NCBI GenBank assembly: GCA_966250385.1
Contig: CBINHC010000010.1
Location: forward strand, 100,748-164,747
Length of the DNA stretch: 64,000 nt
Direction: 5' to 3'
Origin: DASWTL01 sp966250385
Lineage (GTDB): Bacteria > Bacteroidota > Bacteroidia > Sphingobacteriales > Sphingobacteriaceae
Shown here: in pieces, positions 46,188 to 55,527 of the stretch
Layout of the letters: each line of letters begins with the position of its first letter
How positions within the stretch are numbered: position 1 is the stretch's first letter
Program-made: the position numbers and the translations under genes
The notes under the pieces: model-generated
The model's database searches: none
Told to the model about the DNA's origin: nothing
The model's input: only the letters and a program-made list of their open reading frames with translations

Positions 46188-46580
46188 TTAGATCAATTCC
46201 GATTGATTTAAATGAGTGAGGTAATTTTCATCGTTCTTCCAAAACTCATAGCACCTTCTCATCTGAGTTATTGGAAAGCTTTCATCCTTCTGTAGCCTTT
46301 TCCAGGAGCCGAAGCCGAGCTCCTCACATAGTTTAAAAAAGCCATTACCTTCATATCCGCTACCCTTCGTAAGCACCAGGGCACTTAATAAAGGTCTGCT
46401 TTGATTATGCTCAAATTCTGAGATGGCCCCCAAGATCCGACCAATCTCGGCTCGGTCAAACTCAGAAACGCGCATCACTAGCCCAAGGTTGCACGCATCA
46501 GATAGTTCCTGATAGGTGATCGTTTGCTCACCACGCCGTCTGGCAACTTCGATCAGCTTTCTTCGTACAGTTTCGTTCAT
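46188..46580 (-). CDS. Defence-island hypothetical protein
   Basis: 130 residues, soluble. Motifs seen are ITYQELSDACNL (winged-helix-like start), ISEFEHNQSRPLLSALVLTKGSGYEGNGFFKLCEELG. Proteins with this pattern are recurrent small neighbours of restriction-modification and other defence genes; function is unknown to me. It lies about 200 bp downstream of dptH on the same strand. Confidence 0.75.
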   Translation of the reverse strand: MNETVRRKLIEVARRRGEQTITYQELSDACNLGLVMRVSEFDRAEIGRILGAISEFEHNQSRPLLSALVLTKGSGYEGNGFFKLCEELGFGSWKRLQKDESFPITQMRRCYEFWKNDENYLTHLNQSELI

Positions 46581-46785
46581 AGAGCTTAATATACGTTTTT
46601 ATACTTTCCTGTCCACATCACCGTTTTTGAAGGTTAATGAAGTCATCACAATATTACCCATCAACTAGTAAATGACATTCGAGCTGGTAGTATCCGTGAC
46701 TGTATTTTCCACGCTAAAACACTCCCAGGTGCTGTAAGCACGTTAGTCCCGCAACAATCTAAATCGGGTCGCCACAATACGCGCT

Positions 46786-49700
46786 TTAGGAAATCAGCTT
46801 CCAAAACGGATAATCTTCAATAAAAATCGGTTTTGACCCCGCGAGATTTACGACACTGAAATGTTTCTCCAGCTTTTTAATCATCTGAATTAGCTGCTCC
46901 TTTTGATCCTTGTCAATTATCGGAAAAAGGGACTCAACATCTTTTTGTTTAATGTCATTTACACGATGCGCTACCCAAGTTAAAATATATTGGGCGTACT
47001 CATTGTCACTTGTCGAAAAATGGTTCAAAAACTGCGTAGATAGTAGCGTGCCGACACCAAATTCTCTCCCCTCCTTTAATATCTTCCTAATAGAAACAAA
47101 GTTTTTGCTTAAAAAATTATCAGCCTCGTCAACCAGGATCATTTTAGTAATCTGCCGATAATTCTGTTGAATAACACTGTGGCCATTCTTTTGCATCTGA
47201 GAATAGAAGGCATCAAGGGTTATGGCAACCACTAAATTTTGCAGATCGGCACTATAACCGGAAAGATTGATTACGGCCACTCCGTCAATCAATTCATATA
47301 AGGACGTGGTTTCGTGCCCGTTAGGCTGGAATATTTGGTATTCGGCCAATTGGTTTAGCGCAGCATAAAGACTGTCCATTGACATCCTCTCATCTTCCAT
47401 GAAGCAGTCATATACATCGGCGATTGTAGGTGCTACTCTGTTCCACGTTTCGGGCTGCGATTTAAAGATTCCCTTTTCCTCATAAGCTTTCATGATAACA
47501 TCTTTTAGCAGCGCCTTCTGCTTATTTCCTAGATTAAAAGCTAGTGAAATCGTCTCTTGAAGCGTAGATGCAATATGAAGTGGCAGTAAAGGCACCGATC
47601 TTGGAGTAGCATCAATCGCTAACGGATTAAACGGCAAGTTATAGAGGCCATATACCTTAGCATTTGTAGCGGTTACAAACTTCTCATTTATATAATCCCC
47701 CTTATAATCAAAAATCAATAGACCGATCGGCTTACCGTCAACATTATACTTACTCTCACGATAAAGCTGCGTTACCAATGATTTCGTAAACTGCGTTTTT
47801 CCAGTGCCCATCGTGCCAATAATGCCAGTATTACTATGCATGACCTGCGTTGTATCGGTCGGGTACCAATATACCGGCTCCCCGTTATTTATATTGCTGC
47901 CAAAAAGTATGCGCAGCGGTGAACGCACTTCAGCCTCCGCCGGCAGATCCTCAATCTGCGGCACTAATGTGGCCGGATATTCTGGCTCCGCTTCTGGTTC
48001 AGGTATGGTTGGCAGCTCAGCGACATTATCGTGCGGTTCAAATTCAGGTAAATCTTCAATAGTTGTCAGTGCTGAAACCAACAGCTGTTCACGCTTAATA
48101 GAATTCGGCGTTTCATGCAGCCAATATTTAATCTCCTCAACACCTTCCACTAGATATTTATAGGCATCCTCTTCAAAGTGAGTCAACAAAATTCCCTCCT
48201 GCTCCATTTCATATGAGCGAACATAGGCCGATTGGGTAAAAGCTATTAAGGCATAATCATTAATGTAAGATGACAAGCCCGTGGAAACAACAAACTCGTC
48301 GTTTAATAGACGGCTTCTGTATTCAGTAGTAACTTTAGCCCAGTTCTTCTCTGGCCACACCTCGTACAATTGCATCTTTCCAGCATTCATAATCGCCAGT
48401 TTAGCAAAAAAGCTTCGGTAGAAAGCGGACTCAAATCCTTTAGCCCCATCATTTAGATGGTCATATATTAGCTGATACGTTTTTTTAGCTTGAAGTCTCC
48501 CTTTATTCAATACATCACTGTTATTTATCCCAATCTTAACCTCAACGGGATAAAACTGCAGATGCAAATCCCCGCCTTTCTCATATAAACCGATCATTAA
48601 AAGATCATCGCCATGCTCATTTTTTGCCCCCAAATTAGCTGTTGAGAATAGCCCTTCGGATTTACTCAGACCCGCCCCCCCCGAAACTCTTAAGATTTCT
48701 TCGAGAGAGACGGGCACCCAAATAATTTCTGGATGATCGAAATACGCTAAGAACAACTTAGCCGCCGCCGGAATACTTAGCTTTTCCTTGCGCATCCGAT
48801 CATCTTTTTTACCGATCATTTTGATCAGCCACTGGCCGTTAATAGCGTTATACAAGTTAATGACGTGGAAAATCTTTGCTTTGGAATGAGCGATCTTCTG
48901 CGCATCTAAGATGCTTTCCAGTAGGTGACAATATTGTTGAGATTTGCGGCTAACCGTAATTGCATCGAAGCCGCTGGCATTACTATGCTGATCACTGTAA
49001 TGCACAATAATCAAATCCTTCTCATCTTTAAAAAATGTCAGGTCAAAATGAGGATCAACAAAAACCACCCATTGAGAGTGGTCATACAAATTTCCCAAGT
49101 CATGTTTTATACTATGATCAATGGTGGTACAGATAGCGCGATCTCTAGCGAAAGGGTGGCGTGAAAATGACACTTGGGCCAATGCATTGTAAGCTTTTGC
49201 TGTGTCAATGAGACGGTTAGACCTGAATACATATTCGGTCCCAAAGCCGGTGATATAGGTTTGATCTTGATAATAAGACGGTAAGTCGTTTAGAAGCCCG
49301 TTCAGAGAAAGCCCGGATGGTATTTTCCTGTAATCCCTGTAGGTTTTACTGGTGTGTCCGTTACCAAACTGGTAGAACGTCAGATGTGCATAGGTAGATC
49401 CTTCATTTTCGCCTATGGCATAGTATTGCACTTTGCTCCTAAACGCATTCAATAGGTCTTCAAATGGAATACGCTTATTTATCGTTCCCAGTTCAAAGGA
49501 CCGTTCGATATCTTCTTGTGCGATAAGATGTGACATTTTTTCAAAGGTTGTCACATAATTTTCTGAGCCGAATATGTGTAGCGTAATGGGTCTTAATTCA
49601 TGCAAGGGTTCATTAGCAGCTGCACGTTCTTTGTAATAATCAAATATGCCTTGCAATACTTGTAGGCAATCTCCCATATTAAAGACATTAATTCGTATCG

Positions 49701-51990
49701 GTGCCCGGCGATCATGAGCAAACAAGAAAAAGAAGTTCGTGATGAACTCATGTATCTTCTGGCTTACGAGATCACGGATAAACTCTCGACCGGAAAACTG
49801 CTTGAAATGAATGTCACTACTGTAATATTGCCATTCCGGGGAGTGATTATTTTCTTTACTCGCATACAGTTGCCGTTCTCCACGGGCAGATTGCCAATAA
49901 ACATAAGGCAGCAAATTCAATGGCGTCAACTTTTTGAGCATCGCCTCGTACAGCTGATGTTGCTTGACCTGTCCGTATATCTCCAATTGATACGCGACCA
50001 TTAAAGGATGCAAGGGACTTAATTTGACAACCTGATTCCCAAACCTTTCAGAAACTGATCCAAGGGCAATGAGATCTGCCTTGGTTTCTTCCTGTAATAT
50101 GGCGTCTTCACTAATTTCACTTACTTCTGCTAAAAAGACGTCTACGTACTGTATCGCTATTTGACGAGCCTCATCATCGAGATAAAATAAACTCGGCAAT
50201 GTTCCAGCTGCCTTGATCTTTTCAAAATATTCAAAGTAAGCAATTTTCAAGCGTGGGGCAAGCCGTAAAGGTCGATCCTTCACAATACCAGGACTTGATT
50301 CATACCAGGCCAAAGCAGGAAAGTCCATCAAGGCAGATTCTAACAATAGAGTTCGCCGGTAATCATCTCGGGGAGCAAACTCATCATTATTCAGCAAGAT
50401 TTTTAAGGTTTCCTGCTCAGGTGAATAAATATAGTCATAACTCTTTTTTTCAATTCTTTTATTTTGCCAGACATCCCAACCTTTAACCGGCTTTGAAAGT
50501 CCGATCTGCTGTTTCACACAAAGACCTAGAGCTTGGTCACGGTAATGCAATGTGAATGGTATGATTTCCTCATCTTCATTATTCAGATCTAGTATTAGTC
50601 CACTGTCGTCATCTACTGTATAGTGTTCATCTATTGCAAGATCGATATTGGTTAGCTCAGGTTGTTCGGCATTGAATCTTACGTCGCCTTCTGCGTCGAT
50701 CAGTAATTGACCATCGGGACTCAGGCTATATTTAGCACTGAAATGCTGGAAAACTGCGGATGAGCCGTTTATAACACAAACCCGAAAGCGGTATTTTGCG
50801 GTTATGACCTTTTGGTCCTCATACTCGAAGGTGATCAATTGGTTATTATAGGCCGGCATGTTCACCACAAGCTCTATTTGTTTACCAGCTCGTTCGACAC
50901 GGGCCACCGCGGACTCTCCTCCCGTAACAGTTAGCTTTCCACGTAGCGGGGCACTAAAATTGAAACGTTGACTTATCGGGTAGACACCTGAATTATTGAA
51001 TATTAGGATATGTCGAATCCTGCTATTCTTGGTGTCTTTTCGTTCCCAAGCTTCAATCTGGTCGCTCAAGAGATTTCGGTCAAGGCCAATGTAGTCTACT
51101 GGCTTATCTTTCTCCGGCTTAATCTTAAACTTAGCAACTTCGGTGTAGTCTAATAACATCCACGAACCATCAGGAATACCCGCCTCTATTTTGTCTAACC
51201 CGGATTGTATAAGTACGCGGTCAAGATCAGTCTGTACGTTGCCATAATTGACCACATTTTCGATATGCTCAAAAAGCAGGTTATTTTCCTCGACTTTCTC
51301 TCGGATTCGGTTTGTATCGGTAATCGTTGTTAATTCAAAATGCGGAAAAAGCCCTAATAGATGATAGTCTGAATCGTTAAATTCACCACTTTGGATTATT
51401 GCTACGATATGCTTGAAATCAAATAGACTTAGCTCGCCAAGCCTGAATTCACTTCGTTTTTCTTTAAAAGCTAACTCTAGAATCGTCCTTTTATCCGAAC
51501 GGCCCTTAAACGTGTCTCTAAGCCGGGATAATATATCGTGTTCAAAGTACTCGAAACTCAAGGGCATGCCAGCTAACGTCAGATCTCCGGTACCTCCAAT
51601 AAGGCTATCAAGCTGTCCGTTAAAGAGAACTAGTATGGCTGTGTTTTCAAATACACCACGCTGTTCAGCTACCTCATTACGCAATAGTGTGAGATAGTTC
51701 TCTGACGCTTCGAGACTTGTAGCTAAAATAAGTTTTACATCGCCGAACTGCAGACAGTTACCAGTAAATGTGCTGGATCCCTCATGATGTTGGTATTCAA
51801 AAGCCCTAACAATCTCAGGCTCTAAAGTCACTAGACAACGCAAACATGCGGCAACGTCCTCCGCTTCTTGAAAATGAATCGAAAATCGATCCCCCGGTCT
51901 AACTGCGGTGGCCTGTCCAAAAAAATCGAACAGCACTTCAGCCAGGTAATTATAAAATTCTTCTAATGTATTGTGCATCTCCGCTATCAC
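46786..51990 (-). CDS. dptH: DNA phosphorothioation-dependent restriction protein DptH, HerA-like ATPase
   Basis: 1,734 residues, in the DptH size range. The ATPase is at the C-terminus: Walker A IIGTMGTGKTQFTKSL near residue 1390, LLIFDYKGDYI soon after, and Walker B ILVDEADNFLS near residue 1620. The long N-terminal part lacks motifs I recognise. A nuclease-like segment may lie in residues about 1150-1250 (LLMIGLYEKGGDLHLQFYPVEVKIG, with a PD-(D/E)XK-like E-V-K). Its start overlaps dptG by 41 bp; an ATG at 51978 is an alternative. With DptF and DptG it restricts DNA lacking phosphorothioate marks in known systems. Confidence 0.9.
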   Translation of the reverse strand: MIAEMHNTLEEFYNYLAEVLFDFFGQATAVRPGDRFSIHFQEAEDVAACLRCLVTLEPEIVRAFEYQHHEGSSTFTGNCLQFGDVKLILATSLEASENYLTLLRNEVAEQRGVFENTAILVLFNGQLDSLIGGTGDLTLAGMPLSFEYFEHDILSRLRDTFKGRSDKRTILELAFKEKRSEFRLGELSLFDFKHIVAIIQSGEFNDSDYHLLGLFPHFELTTITDTNRIREKVEENNLLFEHIENVVNYGNVQTDLDRVLIQSGLDKIEAGIPDGSWMLLDYTEVAKFKIKPEKDKPVDYIGLDRNLLSDQIEAWERKDTKNSRIRHILIFNNSGVYPISQRFNFSAPLRGKLTVTGGESAVARVERAGKQIELVVNMPAYNNQLITFEYEDQKVITAKYRFRVCVINGSSAVFQHFSAKYSLSPDGQLLIDAEGDVRFNAEQPELTNIDLAIDEHYTVDDDSGLILDLNNEDEEIIPFTLHYRDQALGLCVKQQIGLSKPVKGWDVWQNKRIEKKSYDYIYSPEQETLKILLNNDEFAPRDDYRRTLLLESALMDFPALAWYESSPGIVKDRPLRLAPRLKIAYFEYFEKIKAAGTLPSLFYLDDEARQIAIQYVDVFLAEVSEISEDAILQEETKADLIALGSVSERFGNQVVKLSPLHPLMVAYQLEIYGQVKQHQLYEAMLKKLTPLNLLPYVYWQSARGERQLYASKENNHSPEWQYYSSDIHFKQFSGREFIRDLVSQKIHEFITNFFFLFAHDRRAPIRINVFNMGDCLQVLQGIFDYYKERAAANEPLHELRPITLHIFGSENYVTTFEKMSHLIAQEDIERSFELGTINKRIPFEDLLNAFRSKVQYYAIGENEGSTYAHLTFYQFGNGHTSKTYRDYRKIPSGLSLNGLLNDLPSYYQDQTYITGFGTEYVFRSNRLIDTAKAYNALAQVSFSRHPFARDRAICTTIDHSIKHDLGNLYDHSQWVVFVDPHFDLTFFKDEKDLIIVHYSDQHSNASGFDAITVSRKSQQYCHLLESILDAQKIAHSKAKIFHVINLYNAINGQWLIKMIGKKDDRMRKEKLSIPAAAKLFLAYFDHPEIIWVPVSLEEILRVSGGAGLSKSEGLFSTANLGAKNEHGDDLLMIGLYEKGGDLHLQFYPVEVKIGINNSDVLNKGRLQAKKTYQLIYDHLNDGAKGFESAFYRSFFAKLAIMNAGKMQLYEVWPEKNWAKVTTEYRSRLLNDEFVVSTGLSSYINDYALIAFTQSAYVRSYEMEQEGILLTHFEEDAYKYLVEGVEEIKYWLHETPNSIKREQLLVSALTTIEDLPEFEPHDNVAELPTIPEPEAEPEYPATLVPQIEDLPAEAEVRSPLRILFGSNINNGEPVYWYPTDTTQVMHSNTGIIGTMGTGKTQFTKSLVTQLYRESKYNVDGKPIGLLIFDYKGDYINEKFVTATNAKVYGLYNLPFNPLAIDATPRSVPLLPLHIASTLQETISLAFNLGNKQKALLKDVIMKAYEEKGIFKSQPETWNRVAPTIADVYDCFMEDERMSMDSLYAALNQLAEYQIFQPNGHETTSLYELIDGVAVINLSGYSADLQNLVVAITLDAFYSQMQKNGHSVIQQNYRQITKMILVDEADNFLSKNFVSIRKILKEGREFGVGTLLSTQFLNHFSTSDNEYAQYILTWVAHRVNDIKQKDVESLFPIIDKDQKEQLIQMIKKLEKHFSVVNLAGSKPIFIEDYPFWKLIS

Positions 51991-53428
51991 TTTTTTTCTC
52001 GATAAGGTTTATCTTTTCAAAGATTTGAACAATCGCTCTTATGGTATCTTCGTCGAAAAAGATTCCCCGACGATTAAACTCAGCCATTAGGTCATTAAAC
52101 CTCATCTTTTCCTGATCACCAACACAAAGCTTGGTCATAAAAAGCAGCATCTCCTGAGTAAGGTTTAAGCTGTAGCCATTGCGGCCACGACTTTTGAGGA
52201 AGTTCTTTTTACAAAATGCCAGGAACCAATTAGCAAAGGATAATCTTTTAGCTTTACGGGTGGAATTATCAAATTGGAATTCAATCCGATAAAATAACTC
52301 CATAACTTTATGTTCTAATTCACTCTGGTACCTATTGGAGGCAACCTTCCGGCGAAACTCTGTATCGAAAGCGTCCCAAGTGGTTTTTTCAACCGGTACT
52401 ACATCCGTATAGAACTTCAATAACTGATCTAAACGATTGCGAAGCTCTTCTGCATCATCTTCAGACATCTCGTTAAAGAGTATCCGCATTGCGCGATAAT
52501 CAGCGCCACCGCCGGCAGGACTGATTAAACGATTGACCATGTCCAGGTTCACCGAGTGCGACATCATATTCAATAAGCGGGACTCCAGCCATTTCCAACC
52601 AGCTTTGATTGTTTGCCGATTGTCTGATACGGTTTCTGATTCAAGCGTAAAATATAGCCTAAAATCGACTCCCGGCTCGAAAAAATGATTTAGGGTATTC
52701 GCTAACTGGACAATATAAAGGAAGTAATAGTACTTGAACAGCAACTCGCTTTCCTTTAAAAAGCTCTGCTTATTTTTACTTAGAAACTTGAAATCTGTTT
52801 TAAAGAGCTCGACAATATGGAGATTAAACAAATGGTAGTTGGTTTTATTCGATTCATCTGCCTTTGAAGGTGAAGAGGGCAAATCAACTAACGGCGGTAA
52901 TGCTTTATTCAGCAATTGTTGCAGTGAATTCTCGGGAACACCTCCTTTCCCCAACCAGAGGAATGCAACTTCCTGATCGATAAACGCTTTGCAAATAAAG
53001 TCGGCAATATTAACCAAGCCTGAATCCTTTTTTTTCCAGTATAGATAGGCTTGCGATTCGACACTATATTTCATCAAATCGGCCCCATTGAAAAACAACG
53101 ATTCAATTATGCTGTAAAATTTGTCCTCTAAGCCATCTTCGATCTTTACCATGGCAGCCGCCTGCTCGATCACGTGCTTTTTTAGCTTGTGCTTGTAGTC
53201 TTCGCGCTCCATATCATCTGGTAATGCCCGACCTTGCATTTGTCGGTAGCACTGCCCGATGTAACCATCAAAAGATCCGAAGTCAAGCTTTTCAATTTCC
53301 TTACCGTTCAGTTTGGTAATAAATGGCACAATTGGAAAATGAGTAGCTCGATTGTGCTTAAATTCTACTTTGTTATTCGCCTTTTTAACAACATAGGATT
53401 TTAGCAAATCGTCAATCTTCATACTCAT
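51950..53428 (-). CDS. dptG: DNA phosphorothioation-dependent restriction protein DptG
   Basis: 492 residues, called DptG from its position between dptF and dptH and from its length; I see no catalytic motif. The protein is soluble, rich in helices and charged residues, with VADFICKAFIDQEVAFLWLGKGG-type stretches, and a C-terminal winged-helix-like region (FNDLMAEFNRRGIFFDEDTIRAIVQIFEKINLIEKK). Its ATG overlaps the dptF stop by 4 bases (ATGA); its end overlaps dptH. Tight coupling of the three genes implies a complex. Confidence 0.82.
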   Translation of the reverse strand: MSMKIDDLLKSYVVKKANNKVEFKHNRATHFPIVPFITKLNGKEIEKLDFGSFDGYIGQCYRQMQGRALPDDMEREDYKHKLKKHVIEQAAAMVKIEDGLEDKFYSIIESLFFNGADLMKYSVESQAYLYWKKKDSGLVNIADFICKAFIDQEVAFLWLGKGGVPENSLQQLLNKALPPLVDLPSSPSKADESNKTNYHLFNLHIVELFKTDFKFLSKNKQSFLKESELLFKYYYFLYIVQLANTLNHFFEPGVDFRLYFTLESETVSDNRQTIKAGWKWLESRLLNMMSHSVNLDMVNRLISPAGGGADYRAMRILFNEMSEDDAEELRNRLDQLLKFYTDVVPVEKTTWDAFDTEFRRKVASNRYQSELEHKVMELFYRIEFQFDNSTRKAKRLSFANWFLAFCKKNFLKSRGRNGYSLNLTQEMLLFMTKLCVGDQEKMRFNDLMAEFNRRGIFFDEDTIRAIVQIFEKINLIEKKSDSGDAQYIRRIL

Positions 53429-55179
53429 AGGCGAGGTAGCTTTTTAAAGGTGAACTCTTGAAATTCGTCATCATAAAAAAATGTATAATCCACCGGTTGG
53501 CCGTAGTTGATTTCATCTATGTAGAGCCGTTCGCGATCGATGTCAGCGAAGGTGACATTCTCTACGAAGCGTCCGAAATTCACATAGGTCTGACGATCGA
53601 TTTTATTGGGTCTATAACCGTCGTTGATTTTTTGCAGCAATACATACAATGCATAGTCAACGTCGATTGAGATAGGTTCTGAGTTGTGCCCCACTTGAAA
53701 TCTAAAATGTAGTTCCTGACCAAATTCGTTAACCACTACAGCATGATTTTTCGCCGCATGTTTAGGCACCGACCTAAGTTCAATCTGTCTAAACAACCTA
53801 TAAACTGTACTTTTCACTGTTCCCGGGACAATTGCCTTATTCTTTTCCGGGGTACCCCCATTCCAACTATAGGCGGCTTTCTTTACCAACTCAATTGCTG
53901 GACGCAAACCTGCGACATCATGCGTATTGTAAGCATACAATGCCTGGATAAAATCCGCGAAATAATCATCTGTGTACTTAACCGAGTCGGCCTGTTCAAT
54001 ATAGTGGAAGCGTAAAAAAGCTTTAGTCAATAGCTCATGCCGTATCCGTTCTTCTGGCTTTGGCTGAACTTGGAAAGGAAGTAAATCAGGAAATTCGTTA
54101 TTAAGCCAGCCGCAAGGGTCATTATCGGTAAATAACTGAACAGCCCTTTCATCCAGCTCTTCATACCGACGTATGGCCGGATCAAGTTGGTAGAGGTTAG
54201 AAAATATCTTGGAACGGGTTGGATTCTCAAACAGATAATAGGGTGTGAAAGTCGCTAGTCGCTCTTCAGCGGTTAGACGCCCGACCAGCTGTTGATACTT
54301 AACCAAATTTGGCTGGGCCAGTTGGTAAGGCACCAGCAAGTCATAAATGAAATTCAACAGCTGTCGAAAAGAAATAATCTGCTTTTCCTTGATCAGGCAA
54401 CCAACCAACAATCTGGCGATTACCCGTTGATGCGCAGCATTACATAGAAAATCAAAATTAGAAATTACAGGACACGGCTGTGGCCACGCAAACTCCCTCA
54501 TCGACTTATAGGCTGTAAAAATTGGATTCAAAGGCGAATCTGCGGTAACTCGACGGAACAGCTCTTCGATCAAATCCATCTGCGGACCGACCGAATTGAG
54601 GCTATAGAAGTGATAGTTCGTAAAGTTCACAAAGTCAAAATGATCAGAAGACACCCCTCCCTCAGTAGCGGCAGCACTTCCGCCCTCTATAATCTGGTGG
54701 GCATAAACAAATCGTTGAAGCGCTGTAAAATCCGTTCGATTTTGCTCAAGGAAGTTGCTTAGAGTCCCTAGATTTATGGCTAATAAAATCTTGGTGCTGT
54801 GTTTTCCCAGTTGATCGTCCCTAAATGGAATTAGCAACTTGGAAAGTGTTGCAATACAATCTTCATCGGGATTAAAGCTCACAGTGGCATCATTGTGCAC
54901 TTTGAATTGAGTAAAACACTCCTGATATTCAGGTAGGCCCTGTACGCGGGAGATCAAATGTGATTTTCCATCCCCGACATTCCCACAAACCATAAGGAGA
55001 GTACTACGATGGTGTTGACAGGCTTTGAGTAATGCTTGTTTCAAAGCCTGTTCGACCGGCCGTTCAATATGTAGGTAGTTCTTGAGACAGTCATCAATCG
55101 GAAGATTTCCATTCGCAATCGCTTCCTTTGAAGTTTCTTTAAGTTTACCGAGTTCCTGAATCAGTAAATGGGTCTGCAT
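53425..55179 (-). CDS. dptF: DNA phosphorothioation-dependent restriction protein DptF, ATPase
   Basis: 584 residues from ATG at 55179, chosen because it follows the XRE stop (55181-55183) by one base (TGATATG); an ATG at 55200 would overlap that gene by 20 bp. Walker A STLLMVCGNVGDGKSHLISRV is near residue 70. ILLAINLGTLSNFL near residue 130 is typical of DptF P-loop proteins. It is the first enzyme gene of the leftward unit XRE-dptF-dptG-dptH. Confidence 0.9.
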   Translation of the reverse strand: MQTHLLIQELGKLKETSKEAIANGNLPIDDCLKNYLHIERPVEQALKQALLKACQHHRSTLLMVCGNVGDGKSHLISRVQGLPEYQECFTQFKVHNDATVSFNPDEDCIATLSKLLIPFRDDQLGKHSTKILLAINLGTLSNFLEQNRTDFTALQRFVYAHQIIEGGSAAATEGGVSSDHFDFVNFTNYHFYSLNSVGPQMDLIEELFRRVTADSPLNPIFTAYKSMREFAWPQPCPVISNFDFLCNAAHQRVIARLLVGCLIKEKQIISFRQLLNFIYDLLVPYQLAQPNLVKYQQLVGRLTAEERLATFTPYYLFENPTRSKIFSNLYQLDPAIRRYEELDERAVQLFTDNDPCGWLNNEFPDLLPFQVQPKPEERIRHELLTKAFLRFHYIEQADSVKYTDDYFADFIQALYAYNTHDVAGLRPAIELVKKAAYSWNGGTPEKNKAIVPGTVKSTVYRLFRQIELRSVPKHAAKNHAVVVNEFGQELHFRFQVGHNSEPISIDVDYALYVLLQKINDGYRPNKIDRQTYVNFGRFVENVTFADIDRERLYIDEINYGQPVDYTFFYDDEFQEFTFKKLPRL

Positions 55180-55180
55180 A

Positions 55181-55447
55181 TCATTTAGGGAGGTCCTCAA
55201 AGCCCTCGGCGAAAAACTCCGTAAGGGAGACGTTCATCGCTTTAAGGATTTTGACTAGGGTGAGAAATTTAAGATTATCGCCTATTTCATATTTTCCATA
55301 CTGAGTTCGCGAAATACCGCTCTCATAAGCGAAGTGTTCATAATTTGTGTATCCCTTTTCGATACGCAAATCTTTAATTCGCTTTCCAAGCTTTGCTAAA
55401 AGTATAAGATTCTCTTCTTTAGGCTCTTCCTTTTGGGATTTGGGCAT
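55181..55447 (-). CDS. XRE-family regulator leading the dptFGH operon
   Basis: 88 residues from ATG at 55447 (a TTG two codons upstream is not needed). The HTH is LGKRIKDLRIEKGYTNYEHFAYESGISRTQYGKYEIGDNLKFLTLVKILKAMNVSLTEFF. It is coupled to dptF by one base. A 22-bp imperfect palindrome lies 31 bp upstream of its start and could be its operator. Since the usual negative regulator DndB is absent, this protein is the best candidate for controlling the restriction half, as controller proteins do in R-M systems. Confidence 0.88.
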   Translation of the reverse strand: MPKSQKEEPKEENLILLAKLGKRIKDLRIEKGYTNYEHFAYESGISRTQYGKYEIGDNLKFLTLVKILKAMNVSLTEFFAEGFEDLPK

Positions 55448-55477
55448 TAACAAAGCTTATCAATAGAAAGGGAATTT

Positions 55478-55499
55478 AGCACCTGTCTAGAACGGTACT
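55478..55499. promoter_or_regulatory. Imperfect palindrome upstream of the XRE-dptFGH operon
   Basis: A 22-bp dyad centred on TCTAGA has outer arms AGCACC and GGTACT; 16 of 22 positions are symmetric. It lies between the end of the HNH gene and the XRE start, where the leftward promoter must be. It is suggested as an XRE autoregulation site. Confidence 0.4.
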
Positions 55500-55527
55500 T
55501 TAACTTTAGCATTAATGTAACGATTAG

